A DNA stretch of 64,000 bases from Nymphaea colorata (GCF_008831285.2 NC_045146.1:23577703-23641702), one strand, 5' to 3'. Counted from the stretch's first letter, positions 1-13,536 are shown. The notes: generated by a model not told the origin, from the sequence alone. Program-made: numbers and translations.

Positions 1-573
1 GAATGAGAAAGACTGCCTAATTTTATTAAAGAAAAAGGTTTTCTTCACCATGCCATGAAGAGCTTTTTCTGGATACTGTCCCCCCAAGTCGTCCGACTCC
101 TACTTCTCGATCGGAGTCCAAGTAAAGAGGTCGCGCCCTTGCCGTTCAAGGGAAGAGAACGGTGAACGGTATTCGATCGCTTTCACCATCATCTTTTAAA
201 AAGCGTAAAAGAAAGAGAGGCCAAGCCCTCAAAAATAATTGCAAAAAAACATAAAATAAGAAAGAGGAAGGATCACCGAGCAAGCGCCCTCGCCTCAAAA
301 CAGCAAGTAACGATTTTCCTCCCTCTTCATTCGTTTCTAAAATTTCAGGCCTCCATGTAGTTTTTCTATTTATTACACCAAAAGAAAAACCAAATGCAGG
401 TGAAGATACACAGTTGCCCTTCAATATAAGTTACTTTTGCAGTTTTGTCCCTTCCGAGATTCAGGGTAATACGAATTATACAAAAAAAAAAATCGACCAG
501 GTAAAAAGAAAAATAATAGTTACTGCGGAAAGGGGTAAAAAAAGAATGGCAGGTAACGGATCTAACCGCCCGA
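1..573. other. 3' flank of the DUF7796 gene
   Basis: No gene is seen beyond the 3' untranslated region of the minus-strand gene whose stop codon ends at 574. Several short frames cross this stretch, but none has a recognisable protein or splice context. A canonical polyadenylation hexamer lies on the minus strand about 200 bases past the stop. Confidence 0.6.
369..374 (-). terminator. Candidate polyadenylation signal of the DUF7796 gene
   Basis: The minus strand reads AATAAA about 200 bases downstream of the stop codon at 574-576. The position suits a plant 3' untranslated region, but such hexamers are frequent in AT-rich DNA. Confidence 0.4.
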
Positions 574-2524
574 TCAGAGCCCTCGTCTGCAGATATCCGA
601 CGGTGAGGGCGCGTCCCAAGAAGCCGTCCGCTTCCGCATCGACTCGAAGTTCTCAACGCACTGGGAGACGTTCATCGCGGCGATCCGACGTCTCCAAGCA
701 GCCAGCCTCTTCCCGGCGGCCCGGTCGAACTCCCGCTCCCAGCCCTTCCCCCACGGCCCACTGGCGTCGCACAGAGCCGCCGAGCCGCGCGACCCGTCCG
801 TCCAGCTCCACCCTCTGTCCAGGTTCCCGAGCACGTCCGCCGCGCACGCCCCCCTGCAGACGGCCTTGCACGGCCTGCACTTGGCCCCGCTCAGCGGCCC
901 CTCGCTGCTCACAGCCGCCACCGGGACGCCGTAGCGCACCGGCGGGAAAGCGTACTGGCGGTCGCTCAGGACGCAGAAGGGCACGCGCCGCTCCACGAAC
1001 CGGACCTTGCGCGTCTTCAGCTGCGCTTTGAACGCCGACTCGGAGTTGAGCTGCTGGTACCCCGCCTTGTAGAGTTCCGGGATCAACGAGAGGCGGGACA
1101 GGGCAGCCCGAGACGTGTTCAGGTCGCCCACCCCGTAGCGGTCGTTGAGGCCCCCGTACCGCGACCCGCTGGGCACCACGTACTTCCCCGGGACGAAGTT
1201 ATTCGGGGAGATGGGCGCGGACCAGAAGCCGTCGACTCGGGTACGAACGATCCAGTCGTACTTGAACCCGTTCTCCTCCTGGTGCTTCTCGATCATAGTC
1301 AGGCAGCCCTCCACGAGGTTGAAGTACTGAAGCAGACCCTGCGAAACCGAGACGAGACGTCTAGGTCAGACCGGATCCCAAACCGGTGTGAACAGAACCT
1401 TTATAAGGCTATATAACCAACACACCGACTCAAAACCGAGACCCCATCCAAGTCAAGAGCCACCCTTTCGTCGGTTTCCAAAAGTTGGGTGGGGAGGGAC
1501 GGAAGGGGATGGCCTTTTCCAGAGGAGAAAATGACTAGAAAGCCCTCAAATCATTTATGCTTTTTCCTTATTCCGATCAAAATTGAAGGTCGTTTTGGTC
1601 ATTGCAGAACACGATAACGTCAGCACGAAAAAGCACGCCAGGCTGCCCTCCTGAATACTGAAACGCGCTGAAGAATGGGGGCAGTTTCGTAAATGAGGAG
1701 CCTTGCTCCTTTCACCCTGCAGAAACGGCCACGTCACCCCCCCCACCCCGGTTGGCGCCTCGATTTCTCGTTCCGACTCTGGCGACTTGAGACTCCGAGT
1801 CGACACAGAGTCGGGGGGAAAAGGAGGGAAGGTTGACGCCCACGCTAGCGAGTAGCGACGGGCAAAGCTACCGCAGACGCAGCACGAATGACGAAAATGC
1901 CCCGGGTCTGGAAAGGACGAAAACGGAACGGAACGGAGCGGGCAGAGAGCGAGAGAGGGGTTTGTGATGTTATACCTGCAGGCCTTTGGGGGAGTTGCTG
2001 GAGGTGAGGACGTGCTTCTGGAAGTGGTCCTCGGGTATGGGTTTCGGGTCGAAGATCTTTACTGCAGCGATCCGAGGGGCGGCCTTGAGGAGGGACAGCT
2101 TGTACGCGTCCTTGTCGAGCGGGCTGTGCAGGAACAGGTCCGAGTTGTTGAAGGCGCCTACGACCCGCTCCAGAAGCGACGGCCCCGTCAGCTCGAACCG
2201 TCTCGCCCCGCCCACCAGGCAGATCGCAACCCGAGACGCGTCGATCCTCCGCCTCTTCGCCCCCTCCGCCTCCGCGCTCCTCTTCTTAGGATTCACGGCG
2301 GAGGGCGCCCGCGAGACCGGGAAGGAGTAGAAGGAGAGGGATCTGAGAGGGGATAAGGGAGGGGCGTAGAAGTGGAGGACGGAGAGGATGAGGATGAGGG
2401 AGAGGGGCACGAGGATGAGGATGACGGCCCGGTAGTTGATGTCGACGGCCGTCCATCTCCACACGGCGAGGGCCGACGTGGGGGAGGTCGAGCTCGTCGA
2501 CTGCTGCTGCTGCTGCTGCTTCAT
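574..2524 (-). CDS. DUF7796 family single-pass membrane protein, two exons
   Basis: Exons on the minus strand are 2524-1976 and 1338-574, giving 437 residues. The junction is phase 0: exon 1 ends ...KGLQ before GTATAA and exon 2 opens [11 protein letters not shown] after GCAG. The ATG at 2524 was chosen because it opens a short polyglutamine run (residues 3-8). A hydrophobic segment at about 32-52 follows, giving type II topology. The conserved part starts near residue 97 with [13 protein letters not shown] and continues with [28 protein letters not shown] and [12 protein letters not shown] recognise these as the conserved plant family DUF7796. The VRTRVDG stretch resembles the DxD-type region of some glycosyltransferases, but enzymatic function is inference only. 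The coding sequence is GC-rich against AT-rich surroundings. The single intron is 637 bases. Identity as a gene is firm; function is unknown. Confidence 0.9.
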
Positions 2525-5500
2525 GGGTATCCCTTCCTTCTCCTCCTTCTGATCGCCTTCCTCCGGGCTCCCCCTTCCATCCAAGAGTTGCCTTCCGGTT
2601 TTCTTCTCTCCGAAGGCTAAGGACGCCGGCGACGACAGCCTCGCTCGTGAATTTAGGGGGACGGGGGGGGAGGAGATAGTGGAGCCCATTAATATGGGTC
2701 GATAACGGATCGCCGTCGGGCGGATTCTCATTTATCCAGAAGACTGGATTGCCCCTACTCCCGCCGTCAGGTTTGAAGTTTGAACAAGGGGGGGGGGGTT
2801 CAACCACGGCGGTGGGTCCGAGCCAAGATGGGTAGGCCGGGGCCTTGGCTAGGTCGATTTGGGCGCGCCTGGCCTGAGCAAATTCGTCAAACCGTCAAGA
2901 GTTCGATGCGTGAAGTGGGTACTTTGACTGTTATTTTCTTTTCTTGTTGCTTAAAGAAAAATAGTAATAATAGTAAAGGGGTTTATGCAACCGTTGCATG
3001 TTGTATGCCTGTGGTTATCACGACTATGGGTACCAACTCAGCCAATTTCATTCATGTCTTAAATTTCAGATACATTACGTCTCATTGACTACAATAGTGT
3101 TAATAAAACTTTGCATCCATAAAAATAATTTATGTGAAGTCTGATTAGGTGTATTCAGCTGACCGCGCCCACAAAGAGTGTTTTTTATTATTTTAAGAAA
3201 CACATATATATATATATATAGTTCTGCCAATTTTTTCTCCGTATTTAAGTTGAGATCAAAAGATGAGACATGCATGTCCAGCTAAGATTAGGTAAATTTT
3301 TTAATTTTTTTATCCCAAAATGTATGGAGCTATAGGATTTGCAAATGGATCAGATTTGGGCCGCATCTTTTGTCCCACAAATCTGAGCCTGCATTTGGAT
3401 CGAAAGAAAATAATCTGTTCAAGTTAGAATCATGCAGTATTGGTGCGAACAGCTAGCAAGGGTTTAGATCCTAGTTTCGGATCAAGATCTGTAAAAGCAA
3501 TACCAAGATCAAGTAGAGCTTCCCAGTTTTACTGCACATATATATATATATATAGAGAGGATGTAACCAATATATTTTATATTAAAAGAAGCAATAATGA
3601 GGGGATTAATTATCGAAGCTTTAGATGACTTCTCATTGTTTTTGGACTTCTGACTTATTGGTTGCTTATTTTTTTAGGGAATTGAATATCAATGTTTGCA
3701 GGGCGGTAACTGAGGGAGGAAAGAAAAGAGAAGCGATCTGTTGGATTCCTTATTTGTTCAACACGTTTGGTTGAACGTCTTGGAAGATGGAGACGAGTTC
3801 GGTGCTGAAAAATGGACGGCGTACCTGCAGAAAGCAACTCTTGAAGCGTCGTCATCCCATGGGCCGCGTGTCCGCGTCTTTTGCTGCAATGTGAAAGCCG
3901 CCTCACATTTTGTAGTAGGTAAAAACGACGAGCAGCTTTCAGCTTTTCGACCAAACAATTTGATCGGGCATTTTCTCCTTGTTTGCTCGCGAATCTGCCC
4001 GTCAGCCGTAAAATTATTTAATTGAGTGTTAGCCCCAGCCGGCAGAAGATTCGATCGACAGAATCGCAGAGTCTGGAGATTGGTTGAGGCTCTTCAACTT
4101 GATCTTTTTACATTTTTTTTCTTACAATATTGTTCGTTTCATGTATTGGGAGATAATATATTTATGTTATGAATTATTATTGGACAATAAAATCCGGGAA
4201 TCACAAGCGAAGTCTTTAATGTTCAACTACAAGATTAATTATCCCAATGTGCATCAACTACCACAATGCTTCTACTGATCTACTCTACCTTTGGCACATG
4301 AACGTAATGCCTAGAGGAATTGATATGCCCATTCGGATTAAAATTTCCAAAATATTGAAACGTTTTCACCAAACTGAGAATCTTGTGACTATGGCAAGCT
4401 TCACCTAGCTTGGAAGTCGCCATGAATGTTTATTGGCATATCTTGATAAAGAGGTTTACCTAAAATTTTGCCCGTTTGTATAGCTCTAAAGCCATGTCCA
4501 GAAACCTAGTTTCAGCATCAATTTAGTTTGTGAAAAATGATTTGGGTGGTAAAATAAGATTTTGATATGACACTACCAAGAATGGGTGTGACTAAAAGGC
4601 TCTTGATGAAAAAGTGAGAGAAGAAAAAACAACTTTTTCTGTCATTTCTTAATGGAAACAAGGATCAGCATCACCAAACACTCGTGTTGGTCCCTTATTG
4701 CCCACAAGCTTTTGTCGCTATGCGGTTGAAGATCATTACCGAGTGGTTGAGATGGTTTGAGTACGCTAACAGGTGAGACATTTTCTGATATCTGTGATTC
4801 CTGTTGCAGTTTGATTTGTTGGATCTGAATCTAATTAGTAATTGAGCTTACAATTCCCAAGTGATCGGTTATGCGAATCTGAACGCATATCAAAGTTCCA
4901 ATTAAGTTTTATTTAGTGTCGATCCAAAATCGAATGAGACTCCTGGTCCGAATAGGCAGTATTCAATTAGTGGAATCAGGTAACAGCTACATCCAATCTG
5001 AACAAGTTCCACTTTCTTCTTGTTTTTAATAAAGTAGGGTGACCCCCCAGCCCGATTTCTTCGGCATCCAATTTTCTAAAATCCCAAATCATACTAATCA
5101 AATTTAAATTCAGTATAAAATTACAGATAGACAAGTAAAATTATGTGTGAAGAGGTTCATGGTGACGGAGGTAGGATCAATCATCCTGCTCACCCAATTT
5201 CGCGTTTCTGAAATCTAAGCCGACGTCCAAGCAACATCCATTCAAACGCCACATGTCGAACGTGTTCAGACCTCTACTCTGGGACTTTTTTCTCAGAAGA
5301 AATCGAAGAAGACTTTTTATCACAATTTTTTTCTTTTTCTCCAGGCTTCTCAAGGTTCAGGAAACAGTTGTCTAGGTGCCTTCTTTTCTGGACAACTCTC
5401 TCTATTTTGACAAATTTCCCGGACAATATCCTTCTTGTGGAAAGGTTAGTTTTGAACCATAGGCAGGAAGCTCGACAGAAATTGCAGAGCCTTTGCATCT

Positions 5501-6066
5501 ATGCGTGTGTATAGCATTGCAAAGGGAGCAGATTCGTAAAAGCAAAACGCATTAGAGATCAGATCGAAGTCAGTTCTAGTACACTAGAAATTAGCAAAAT
5601 TCTCCAACCAGATCCAGGCCACTAGAACTTGTAGTGCGTATGTGCTTTTCTCTGTGATGTGTGTCTTTGAATGTAGGAACGGGAGTCATGGAGAAGAAAA
5701 TCACCCATTTTTTCATGACCAGCAAGTGCTGCCGTCGACCAAGTCATGCATCACAGCATCAGGATGATCCCAACATTTGAGCAACCACTCTTCATTATAT
5801 AGCAGAACGCCACTCATTGCCTTACGGCAAAAGGACTTCTTTGTTCAACCCATGCCGTCGGTTCAACTTGAGATGCACAAGCCAATCTACTAGTAACGAA
5901 CACAGAACCCTTCACGATTAAGACAGGTTGCTGCTGTAATATTCAAGCGTTAGTACAAGAAAACTACGCGAGGAAACGGAAGCTCATTTTCTTACTCTGA
6001 CTAGTTACATGGTTACAATGGTACTCAGCAACTCCATGAACTCTACATATATCTCGTGTATCCCTC
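2525..6066. other. Intergenic region between the DUF7796 gene and HCF244
   Basis: About 3.5 kb without a supportable gene. The right part (roughly 5700-6066) should contain the 3' untranslated region of HCF244. The left part (2525-2800) should contain the 5' region of the DUF7796 gene; an open frame continues upstream of its ATG, but with low-complexity sequence. Only short TA microsatellites and AT-rich DNA are seen in the middle. Confidence 0.6.
3204..3220. repeat. (TA)n microsatellite
   Basis: An uninterrupted AT dinucleotide run. A second, similar short run lies at 3537-3554. Confidence 0.8.
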
Positions 6067-9000
6067 TCAAAAGTAAATGTCTGTTTGCTTTGATTGTGCT
6101 TTGAGATCTTTTAATTTTTTCAATATGTTAGTGAAGTACTCCTGCAGATATCTCTCTAGAGTGATGATGTCCTTTGCATCCACGCCAAGCAGACTATATG
6201 TCTCGTTCATTTGAGCAGTGAAAACTGTGTTACTTGAAAGAACCTGAAAGGTGAAAACATGATGAACAATAAATTTGAGATGCCATAGTCATGCTAAAAT
6301 TTTTCATGAGAAGATTGCTTCTCGGTATTGTCATCGCACCAACATGATTTTCAGTTCATATTCACGGTACTTAACAGAGAATTTGACCGTCTCCAGCAAC
6401 ATTGGCCCCCAACTCCCACATTCCATGGTGCATGTTCCTGGCGACTGCTAGTGGGAGCTAAAACCTTCCTAAAACAGTTTTTTACACTGAAAAAGATGCC
6501 ACCATCTCTTTAAATATTACATGAGAAACATGACACAAGATTTACTCCTGTAAGCTTCCAGCAGGAATCAGGGTAGTGACAAGACCAATATGTCACATCT
6601 TAGAAGCACCATATGGACAATGCTAGGATCGCCACGGTCTGATCCACAATGCAGCCAACAATGAATTCGAGGGGAAAACATGCAATACTCTTATGCAGAC
6701 TTGCAGCCACACCTATAGACATGTTTCTTTGTGTCAAGATGTGTCCAAACCTACGGTTATGTGTCTGTGCATACGTGTGACTAACAAGATTGGTAGGTGA
6801 AGATGCCAACAAGCCAGACATGAATCAATGCCACACAAGAAGATCGAAGATTTTTCTTTACTGCTTTGTGTCTCATAAGGTAAGAAGAACTACGTGTTGA
6901 ACATCACCTCAGAGAATGCAAGTCTGTCAGCAACATCATTTGTCCACTGGAAAAACCGAGTGATTTGTCGAGTAAGCTTCAGAATGGAAACAGGAACAGT
7001 TGTCACATTGGCATCTTGTCCAGCAAGTCTCTCACATAGAGTTACCACCTACAAGTCATTTACTTCCGCAACATAAATAACTCACAAGTACATATTATAT
7101 TATTATCAAATCAAATATAATAGTTACCACCTACAGATTAATGCTTTGCAGTATAAACAATTTTCAAGCATATACTATTATACTTCAAACTAAGTACAGT
7201 ACTCCAGTGTGCCTTGGCATATGAAAAGGTGGGGATCCCCCAATATACATTCAGTAAATATGCATGCTACAAAGTGGCACTTGATACTTAAAGCCATGGA
7301 TGCTTTGCAGTAATGGAACCCAAATAACTTGCAAGTTGCAGGCACTCAGGCGGCACAAGAATAAAGGATCTCTACTCAAATTGCAAATTCCAATAATCAT
7401 AAATTGTATACCATATTCATAACTTTGTAACACCTCCAAGCCAAAATAGTATGGAGAACCAATTTTGTACACACCCAAATAGAAATTTCCTCAAGAACAT
7501 GTGGTGACTAGACAAGTTCAGTAGTGGATTATCATTTCATGGTTACAGAACTAAATTAGATAAGCAGGATAAATTGAAGAATGAAAGAATATATCAACTA
7601 TGGATCCATCAGGACAGAACCATTCAATGCACTATAACCATGGATGGATTGAATATCTCAACAGTTCTTGTGCAGCAAAATGGAATATAAGTATGTACAC
7701 CTCCTGGGTTGTCCATGCACGTGGACCAGCAAACGTCAAAACCTTCCCATCAAGTTTTGGATTTCGCAAAGCTATAAAGGTTAGTCGAGCTATATCCTGA
7801 AAGAACAGAATTCCCTTTTCAGATATACAAATCAACACAAGTATTCTAATCAGAAAAATACCGAAGGTAGAAAAATGCACACATGCTGATGCCACGATCT
7901 TAAAAAAACAATGGACCTGTGTATCCATGTAAGCAATTCTTGTGGGTGCATCAGTTCCCCAAACAGATTTCTGTTCTAATATTGGTACTGCATACTGTCC
8001 AATTAAACCCTGTAGAACATGGAATTGGTTAGAAGTAGTAAACAATATGATCTTGAACAGGATGGATAATTGAATGCTTCTCCTAACAACTCAAGGCATG
8101 TCCCTACTTTGCTGATACAGAAGCATATTGCAGCCAACCCAAATTTCACCAAAATTTTTTATAAACGATGACATTGAAAGAGGTATTGCACGAGATGGAT
8201 AAAAACCAAAAATGAGCAGGATGTGATGCAGATTGATGAAAGATGATATATAATGTGTGAACTCAGTCATTGTAGAACAGCTCAGTTCATAATGCTTTGT
8301 AGGGCTTACCACTTTGAAATACAAATTCTTGATGAAATCATCATTACCAACAATGGAAGAACTAACAATGTGATGCAAAATAGATACGTGTCAGAAATGG
8401 AAATAGCGCAATAACTACGTTGACAAGCCTTAGTAAATGTTTTTAAATTTTTTTGCAACACAGCTCAAATTTCCAAGTTATAGCATTTTCATATGCAACA
8501 TGGTGTAGTGTTTTTCCATGACATTTTGAAGGTTTATCTTGGGAGGCATAATTTTCAAATATTGATTATATCAAAAGTCACAAGCCATGAACTTTGTATA
8601 ACTGAAGAGGTAAAACAAGATTTTCCAAGGCATCTTTAACATAACAACTACCTGCATGAATCCACATAATCGGATTGTAATATGATTTAGACCCGAGTCT
8701 TGAAGATATCTCTCTGTGCATCGCTTGATCTCCATTAAAGGAACTTCTGGGTGCATGTCACAATTGTGAATTGAAAAGAAAACATACTTTTGAATTCCCA
8801 TAGCCTTTGCACACTGGATAAGAGAAACTTTTCCTTCCCAGTCCACCTAAGTGCAACAAAGAGAACTCACAATAGTTAATTTTCTATCTCATGAAATTCA
8901 AAAAAGAAAAAAAAAAATCTTTTGCCTATGAAAACAGTGACTGAATTATACATTATCACAACAAAAAGCATATAGACATGGACATACATGCTTATGTACA

Positions 9001-12000
9001 TATATATAATTACACACACACACATTATACGTATAATTAAGACAACGTATATTTCATCAGCCAAGGGAAGAGCTGTTCTTTACTGGGGGTATTTTGTCAT
9101 TATATGTCAAAAATTAATGTTTTTTGTCAGTAGGTAGCTTTTTGAGAATTTATCTTCAAAGTTGAGCACCTATTTATTAACTTTTAAAGTTGAGTGAAAG
9201 TTGAGTGGTGATTTGTTATTTACTCAAACATTAGGTGCCTTTTTTTAAATAAAAAAATGAAAATAATCAAATGTATGATAACTCTATAGATTGTCTTCAT
9301 TAGTAAAGTACGGTTCCTTCACTGTCTTGAATTCGGGATTGCAAGTCTTCGGCAAAAGATTCAACAGAAAAACTGCATAAATTCTTGTTCAGGCTATGTC
9401 AAAGTTGAATTGATCAGGTAAGCAACCATAAATGTCAGAAGACTCAGAACCACACTAGACAAAAGACACATTACACAAAATCCCCCTGCAAGATTGAAAT
9501 CTGAGGCTCTTAATATCATACATTGTCTCCAATATGCCTCAGCAATGGACAAGCAAATAGACTGTTTCAACTCAGATATCTAGAATGAAGCTTACTTTCA
9601 AGATACAGCAAAGACCAATACATGTTGCTTGTCACAATAAAACCATGGAGAGCCGAAACTTTTAACTAACCACTCTAAAGGTACTCTACCGGCAACAAGT
9701 TCACATGAACAGTGAACACAAAACCCACAGGCATTCACAAACAACATAAAAATTTTAAGCTTTTATGGCAATGTATATTCCTACCTGAGCAAATAACTAA
9801 AGCTGAGCCAAACATTATGAAACATACGTACAGTTTGAATTGGTTCTTCAGGTCTGCCCGTGGCACAATCTATTATAGTGTGGACACCTACTAGTGTAGC
9901 TGGTATGGTATCTGGCTTGCTTAAGTCACCCTGCGTGTTGGTCCCCATGCAACTAAGTAAGTAGATAGAAAAAGAAAGCTTAACAAATAAAATTCACATG
10001 AAAACATCTTGTCCTAAGGAAACTATTACCTGTGGCATCAAAGTAAGGAAGAGCTTACATGCATAATCTTCCTTTATGATATAAGAAAATAAAACAGTTG
10101 ACCCATTAGGGAGAAAAAAAAAAGAGAGAAAGAAAGGAACATAACTGACTTTTCTCTTGTCCTGCCATTTGTGATGATATTCTATTTTACATTCATTACA
10201 TTCCCCAGCCAGCAATTCTTGTGCAACTGAATGTACACATTCTACACACACACACACATGCATATATATATAAACCACAAATGAAATAGTGATGCCATTG
10301 ATTGACATATTTATAATGGATATAAACGTCATTGTCACCCTTCCCAATAATATGGCACCAGAAACATAACAGCATCAGCTGGAATATCATATCACATATC
10401 TAGTCAAGCTTTACTATCACCAGAATATGAGTCTCTGTAAGTGCTAATTACAGCAATTTTGTAGGATCCATGCACTTATGGTTTTTATGAACATTATGCA
10501 TCAGATAGATCAGACAAACTTATGAAACTGTGCTGAAGTTCTGTTGGTGCTGCAGCTGGCCATTGAACATAATATTGCAGGAGTAGGACAAAAACAAGAA
10601 TAACTGCAACTTTAAACGTTGCATCCATAAACTCAACCTTTGTTTTTTTTGGGTGACAAGGGTGAGCCCCAACCACCAATTTATTCTGAGAGGATTGCAG
10701 CTGCTTAGAAACTTCCCAGTTTCTATCAACCTCAAGGTGCTTGGAGCTTAACTTTCTCTGTCATATGATTGCGTGGGGATGGGAGGGTGGGGGGAATCTA
10801 CAGTAGACTAAAGTTGTATTAGAATGTCATGTTGCAAAGCAGGTCTGAACTTTAATTCTAAAATACCTCTGCTTCATATGAAGGAATTCAATGTCAAGAA
10901 AATGCTTCTCTCATCAGATAAAAGCAGGAATAAAAATCAACACCAAGCTGCTGTCAACAACACGAGAGAACTGATTTGCAAAACTAGCAGTCCTCAGAGA
11001 ACGAAGGGTTTGGCAAGGAAAATCTTACATTCACTATCGTTGCACCCCAATCTCGAAGGAAGTCAGCAGGAGTTGGCCGAGGTCTTACAAGACATCTGAC
11101 ATCATAGCCCTCGTCTAGTGCCCTCCTAACAACCTGACGTCCCAAAGTTCCAGTGGCCCCAACAACAAGTAGGCTTGTTGCTCTTACAGGAGTCCCAGAT
11201 GCCATGGCACTTGGTGCAGTTGTCTGAGCATTACATGTTATAGAGGCAGGTCTAACAGGCCTACCTAACCAAAAGAAAATCTGGGATAGTCAATTTAACG
11301 ACTGCTAGTCTATAAATGTACAAAGGACGACCATAAAAAGTTCCAGACATACAAGATATGCAATCATCAATCAAACAAGCCACAATGCTTCAGGTCAGCA
11401 TATACAAGAAATCAGCGTACTTCCAAATCAGAGCATTGATATAGAAGCAGAGGAGATCAGCACATCAAACGCCCTCTGGCTCTTGAGTTACAATTCATAT
11501 GGAATCCGTATGAAGAGTGAATTAGATCATTTAGGTCATGCATATATAAATTACACATAGGAGATAAAAGCAATTGAAAGTTTACAATGGAACTGAGCAA
11601 GAATAGATCATTGACCTTTCACAATCATAAAATTCATGAACCACATAAAGGCAAAACAAATTTTAGTTACACGGCATGTCAAATCTTATCGACTCTTCTT
11701 ATGCACTTAAAACACTTTCTAGCCGTTCACATGGCATCTGGCAAACATATGTTAATCTCGTCCTACGCATCTGCACAGGTAAACTCGCAAACCAAACAAT
11801 GAGGCTCTTAGCACTAGTGTCATGATTCAGCAATTGGGCATTGAACAACGTATACAACAGAGCATGGCACAATATTAAGTTAGGTCGGCCGGGAGACGAG
11901 GCACGGCCATCTGCCATTTTCTCTTGCTTCATCGACAGTCAGTTACGACAAAAGCAAACAAAGAAAGGTCCCCTATAGGTGGTGCCACCGCCAGATTTTA

Positions 12001-12184
12001 AGAAACAAGAGTTAGTGGGCGTACCTGCGCATCCCGAATTGGAGATGAGGGACTTGAATAGGGCAGATACATTGGAATCAACTTGTCGAATGGAGCGCCC
12101 CCAGAAGACGGAAGTGCCGCGCCGGCGGGAGAGAGAGCGGGCAGTCGACAACTGAGGGAGAGGAACACTGCAACTCGACGCCAT
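6067..12184 (-). CDS. HCF244: HCF244, plastid NmrA-like factor for psbA translation and PSII assembly
   Basis: Eight minus-strand exons: 12184-12025, 11264-11029, 9930-9832, 8846-8652, 8009-7917, 7796-7701, 7048-6908 and 6243-6067. They total 1197 bases, 398 residues, close to the roughly 395 of Arabidopsis HCF244 as I recall it. All junctions are GT-AG and close in frame. Residues 1 to about 70 form a Ser/Arg-rich transit peptide. The Rossmann glycine motif GATGTLG lies at 89-95. Further family signatures are DEGYDVRCLVRPRP, WEGKVSLIQCAKAMGIQKYV, SIHNCDMHPEVPLMEIK, SVWGTDAPTRIAYMDTQ and the C-terminus QSKQTDIYF. HCF244 (Ycf39-like, atypical SDR/NmrA) acts at the thylakoid with OHP1/OHP2 in D1 synthesis. 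Some donors are weak (GTGTAC after exon 6). The 1.1-kb intron 2 and 0.98-kb intron 3 contain nothing recognised. No inactivating lesion is seen. Confidence 0.97.
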
Positions 12185-12186
12185 TA

Positions 12187-12240
12187 GAGACACAGAGAGA
12201 GTGAGAGAGATAGAGAGAGAGAGAGAGAGCGCGCGAGAGA
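12187..12240. repeat. GA/CT-rich tract in the HCF244 5' leader
   Basis: The tract starts directly upstream of the HCF244 ATG. On the gene's strand it reads as a CT-rich tract, a frequent feature of plant 5' untranslated regions (Y-patch-like). It may be part of the transcript leader. Confidence 0.7.
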
Positions 12241-12356
12241 TCAAAATCAAGTTTGCTTTTGTGAGCAATCGTCCAACCACGTCGCCCGTTTTCCTTCCCC
12301 CAACGGATCAGTTGATTACGTCCACGCTTCGCACTGCCGCTGGATGCCTACATAAT

Positions 12357-12502
12357 CGGGTCAGATTCGGGTGGGGTCAAAATGTTATCAAAAACCGATT
12401 CATTTGGATTTGGACTTGGAAGTCAAATTAGATTAGTTGAAAGAGATTCGGATCTAACTAATTTTAAAAAAAATGGATTTTACCAATTTCGAATCTGACC
12501 CC
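12357..12502. repeat. Short inverted repeat, possible transposon remnant
   Basis: Arms at 12357-12369 (CGGGTCAGATTCG) and 12490-12502 (CGAATCTGACCCC) match at 12 of 13 positions in inverted orientation. The sequence between them repeats GGAT/CAAAT-type motifs. No target-site duplication was found, so a MITE is possible but unproven. Confidence 0.35.
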
Positions 12503-13220
12503 ACTTGGATCCAATATTTGTCACTGAATCGAACTAATAGCGTTTGGATTTGCTCTATATCCAACCCGAATGGGAACGACGAATGCTATGGAACTCATGT
12601 AGGCTACTCTAAAAGAAAGTTGATGTGTTTGCCTTTTCTTTTTAACTATTTTCTCATATATGACGTAAAACGACTTATTTTGCAACAAGATGCCGGACTC
12701 AATATTTCTGTACCTAAGCATTTGTTAAGGGTGTGTTTGATTGCCTGGTTAAATAAGTCTAGGGATGTTTTGATTAAGAAAAACATGGAGTGCCGTACTA
12801 TATTCACACAAACACATGTCTTTTAGCCAACATAACAAAAGTGTGTTCCCGTATCAAGGAACAATGATGTGTGGTTACTGAATGTGTTTACATCATCTTA
12901 TTTACTACGAAAGTGGTTAATTATGATTGCTACATGTATTTCAAGACACTGAGAATAAATGGTTAAAATATAGCACTGAAATGAACTTAGCGCATTAGAA
13001 GAGGAAATATAAGCTACATTGGAAACGATTCAAGATTATACAAGGAATCATTTATTTTCTTAATCAACTTGGGTTGATCGATTTTAAATCCCGCTTTTCA
13101 CAATATATGTATGATGAAAGAGGCTATACGACAACTTTTTAAGTTTTTAAAAAGTCATAGATAATATTATTTTTTTATTAAGATAATAGCGATGAAGGAA
13201 AGTGGGCATTCTGTGGGAAG

Positions 13221-13536
13221 ACACGTGTCACTCACGTGAACGGCCCACAAGTACGAGCGCACGTCCTTCTGGGCCCCGTTGTTGGAAAGCATCGCCTGGC
13301 TGACGTGGCAACTGAACCAACCACAAGCCCACAAGCGTAGTCATCAGCCACGTCGGACGCCACTCCCACTCCCTCCCCGCCTTTTTCCGCCTTATCCGCA
13401 TCTCGTAGCCCACCTGCCTTGCCACGTCATCCTCAACCCGATTGCTCCCTTTCCCTCCCGCCACGTGCCCCCTCTTTCTTGGAGCTGACTCGGATCGACC
13501 ACCGCCCTCACTTGCGGTCCTCAACCCCGCCACGTG
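13221..13536. promoter_or_regulatory. Cluster of eight ACGT-core motifs (G-box/ABRE-like)
   Basis: ACGT cores lie at 13223, 13234, 13261, 13303, 13350, 13424, 13463 and 13532. Four are full CACGTG G-boxes (13222, 13233, 13462 and 13531). Most of the rest sit in a GCCACGT or TGACGTGG context. The block is GC-rich compared with its flanks. ACGT cores bind bZIP and bHLH factors, including HY5, ABF and PIF factors. The cluster is about 1.0 kb upstream of HCF244 and 2.2 kb upstream of the ESV1-like gene. Regulatory function is inferred. Confidence 0.5.

Noticed and set aside
414-1031. Long open frame of 205 codons on the plus strand
   Set aside because: It lies antisense to exon 2 of the DUF7796 gene, whose sequence is conserved and GC-rich. 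The plus frame is Arg/Pro/Ser-rich low complexity with no family resemblance.
13228-13533. 101-codon minus-strand frame in the ACGT-rich block
   Set aside because: Low-complexity Arg/Gly content, no recognisable domain and no splice partners. The open frame is explained by high GC content.
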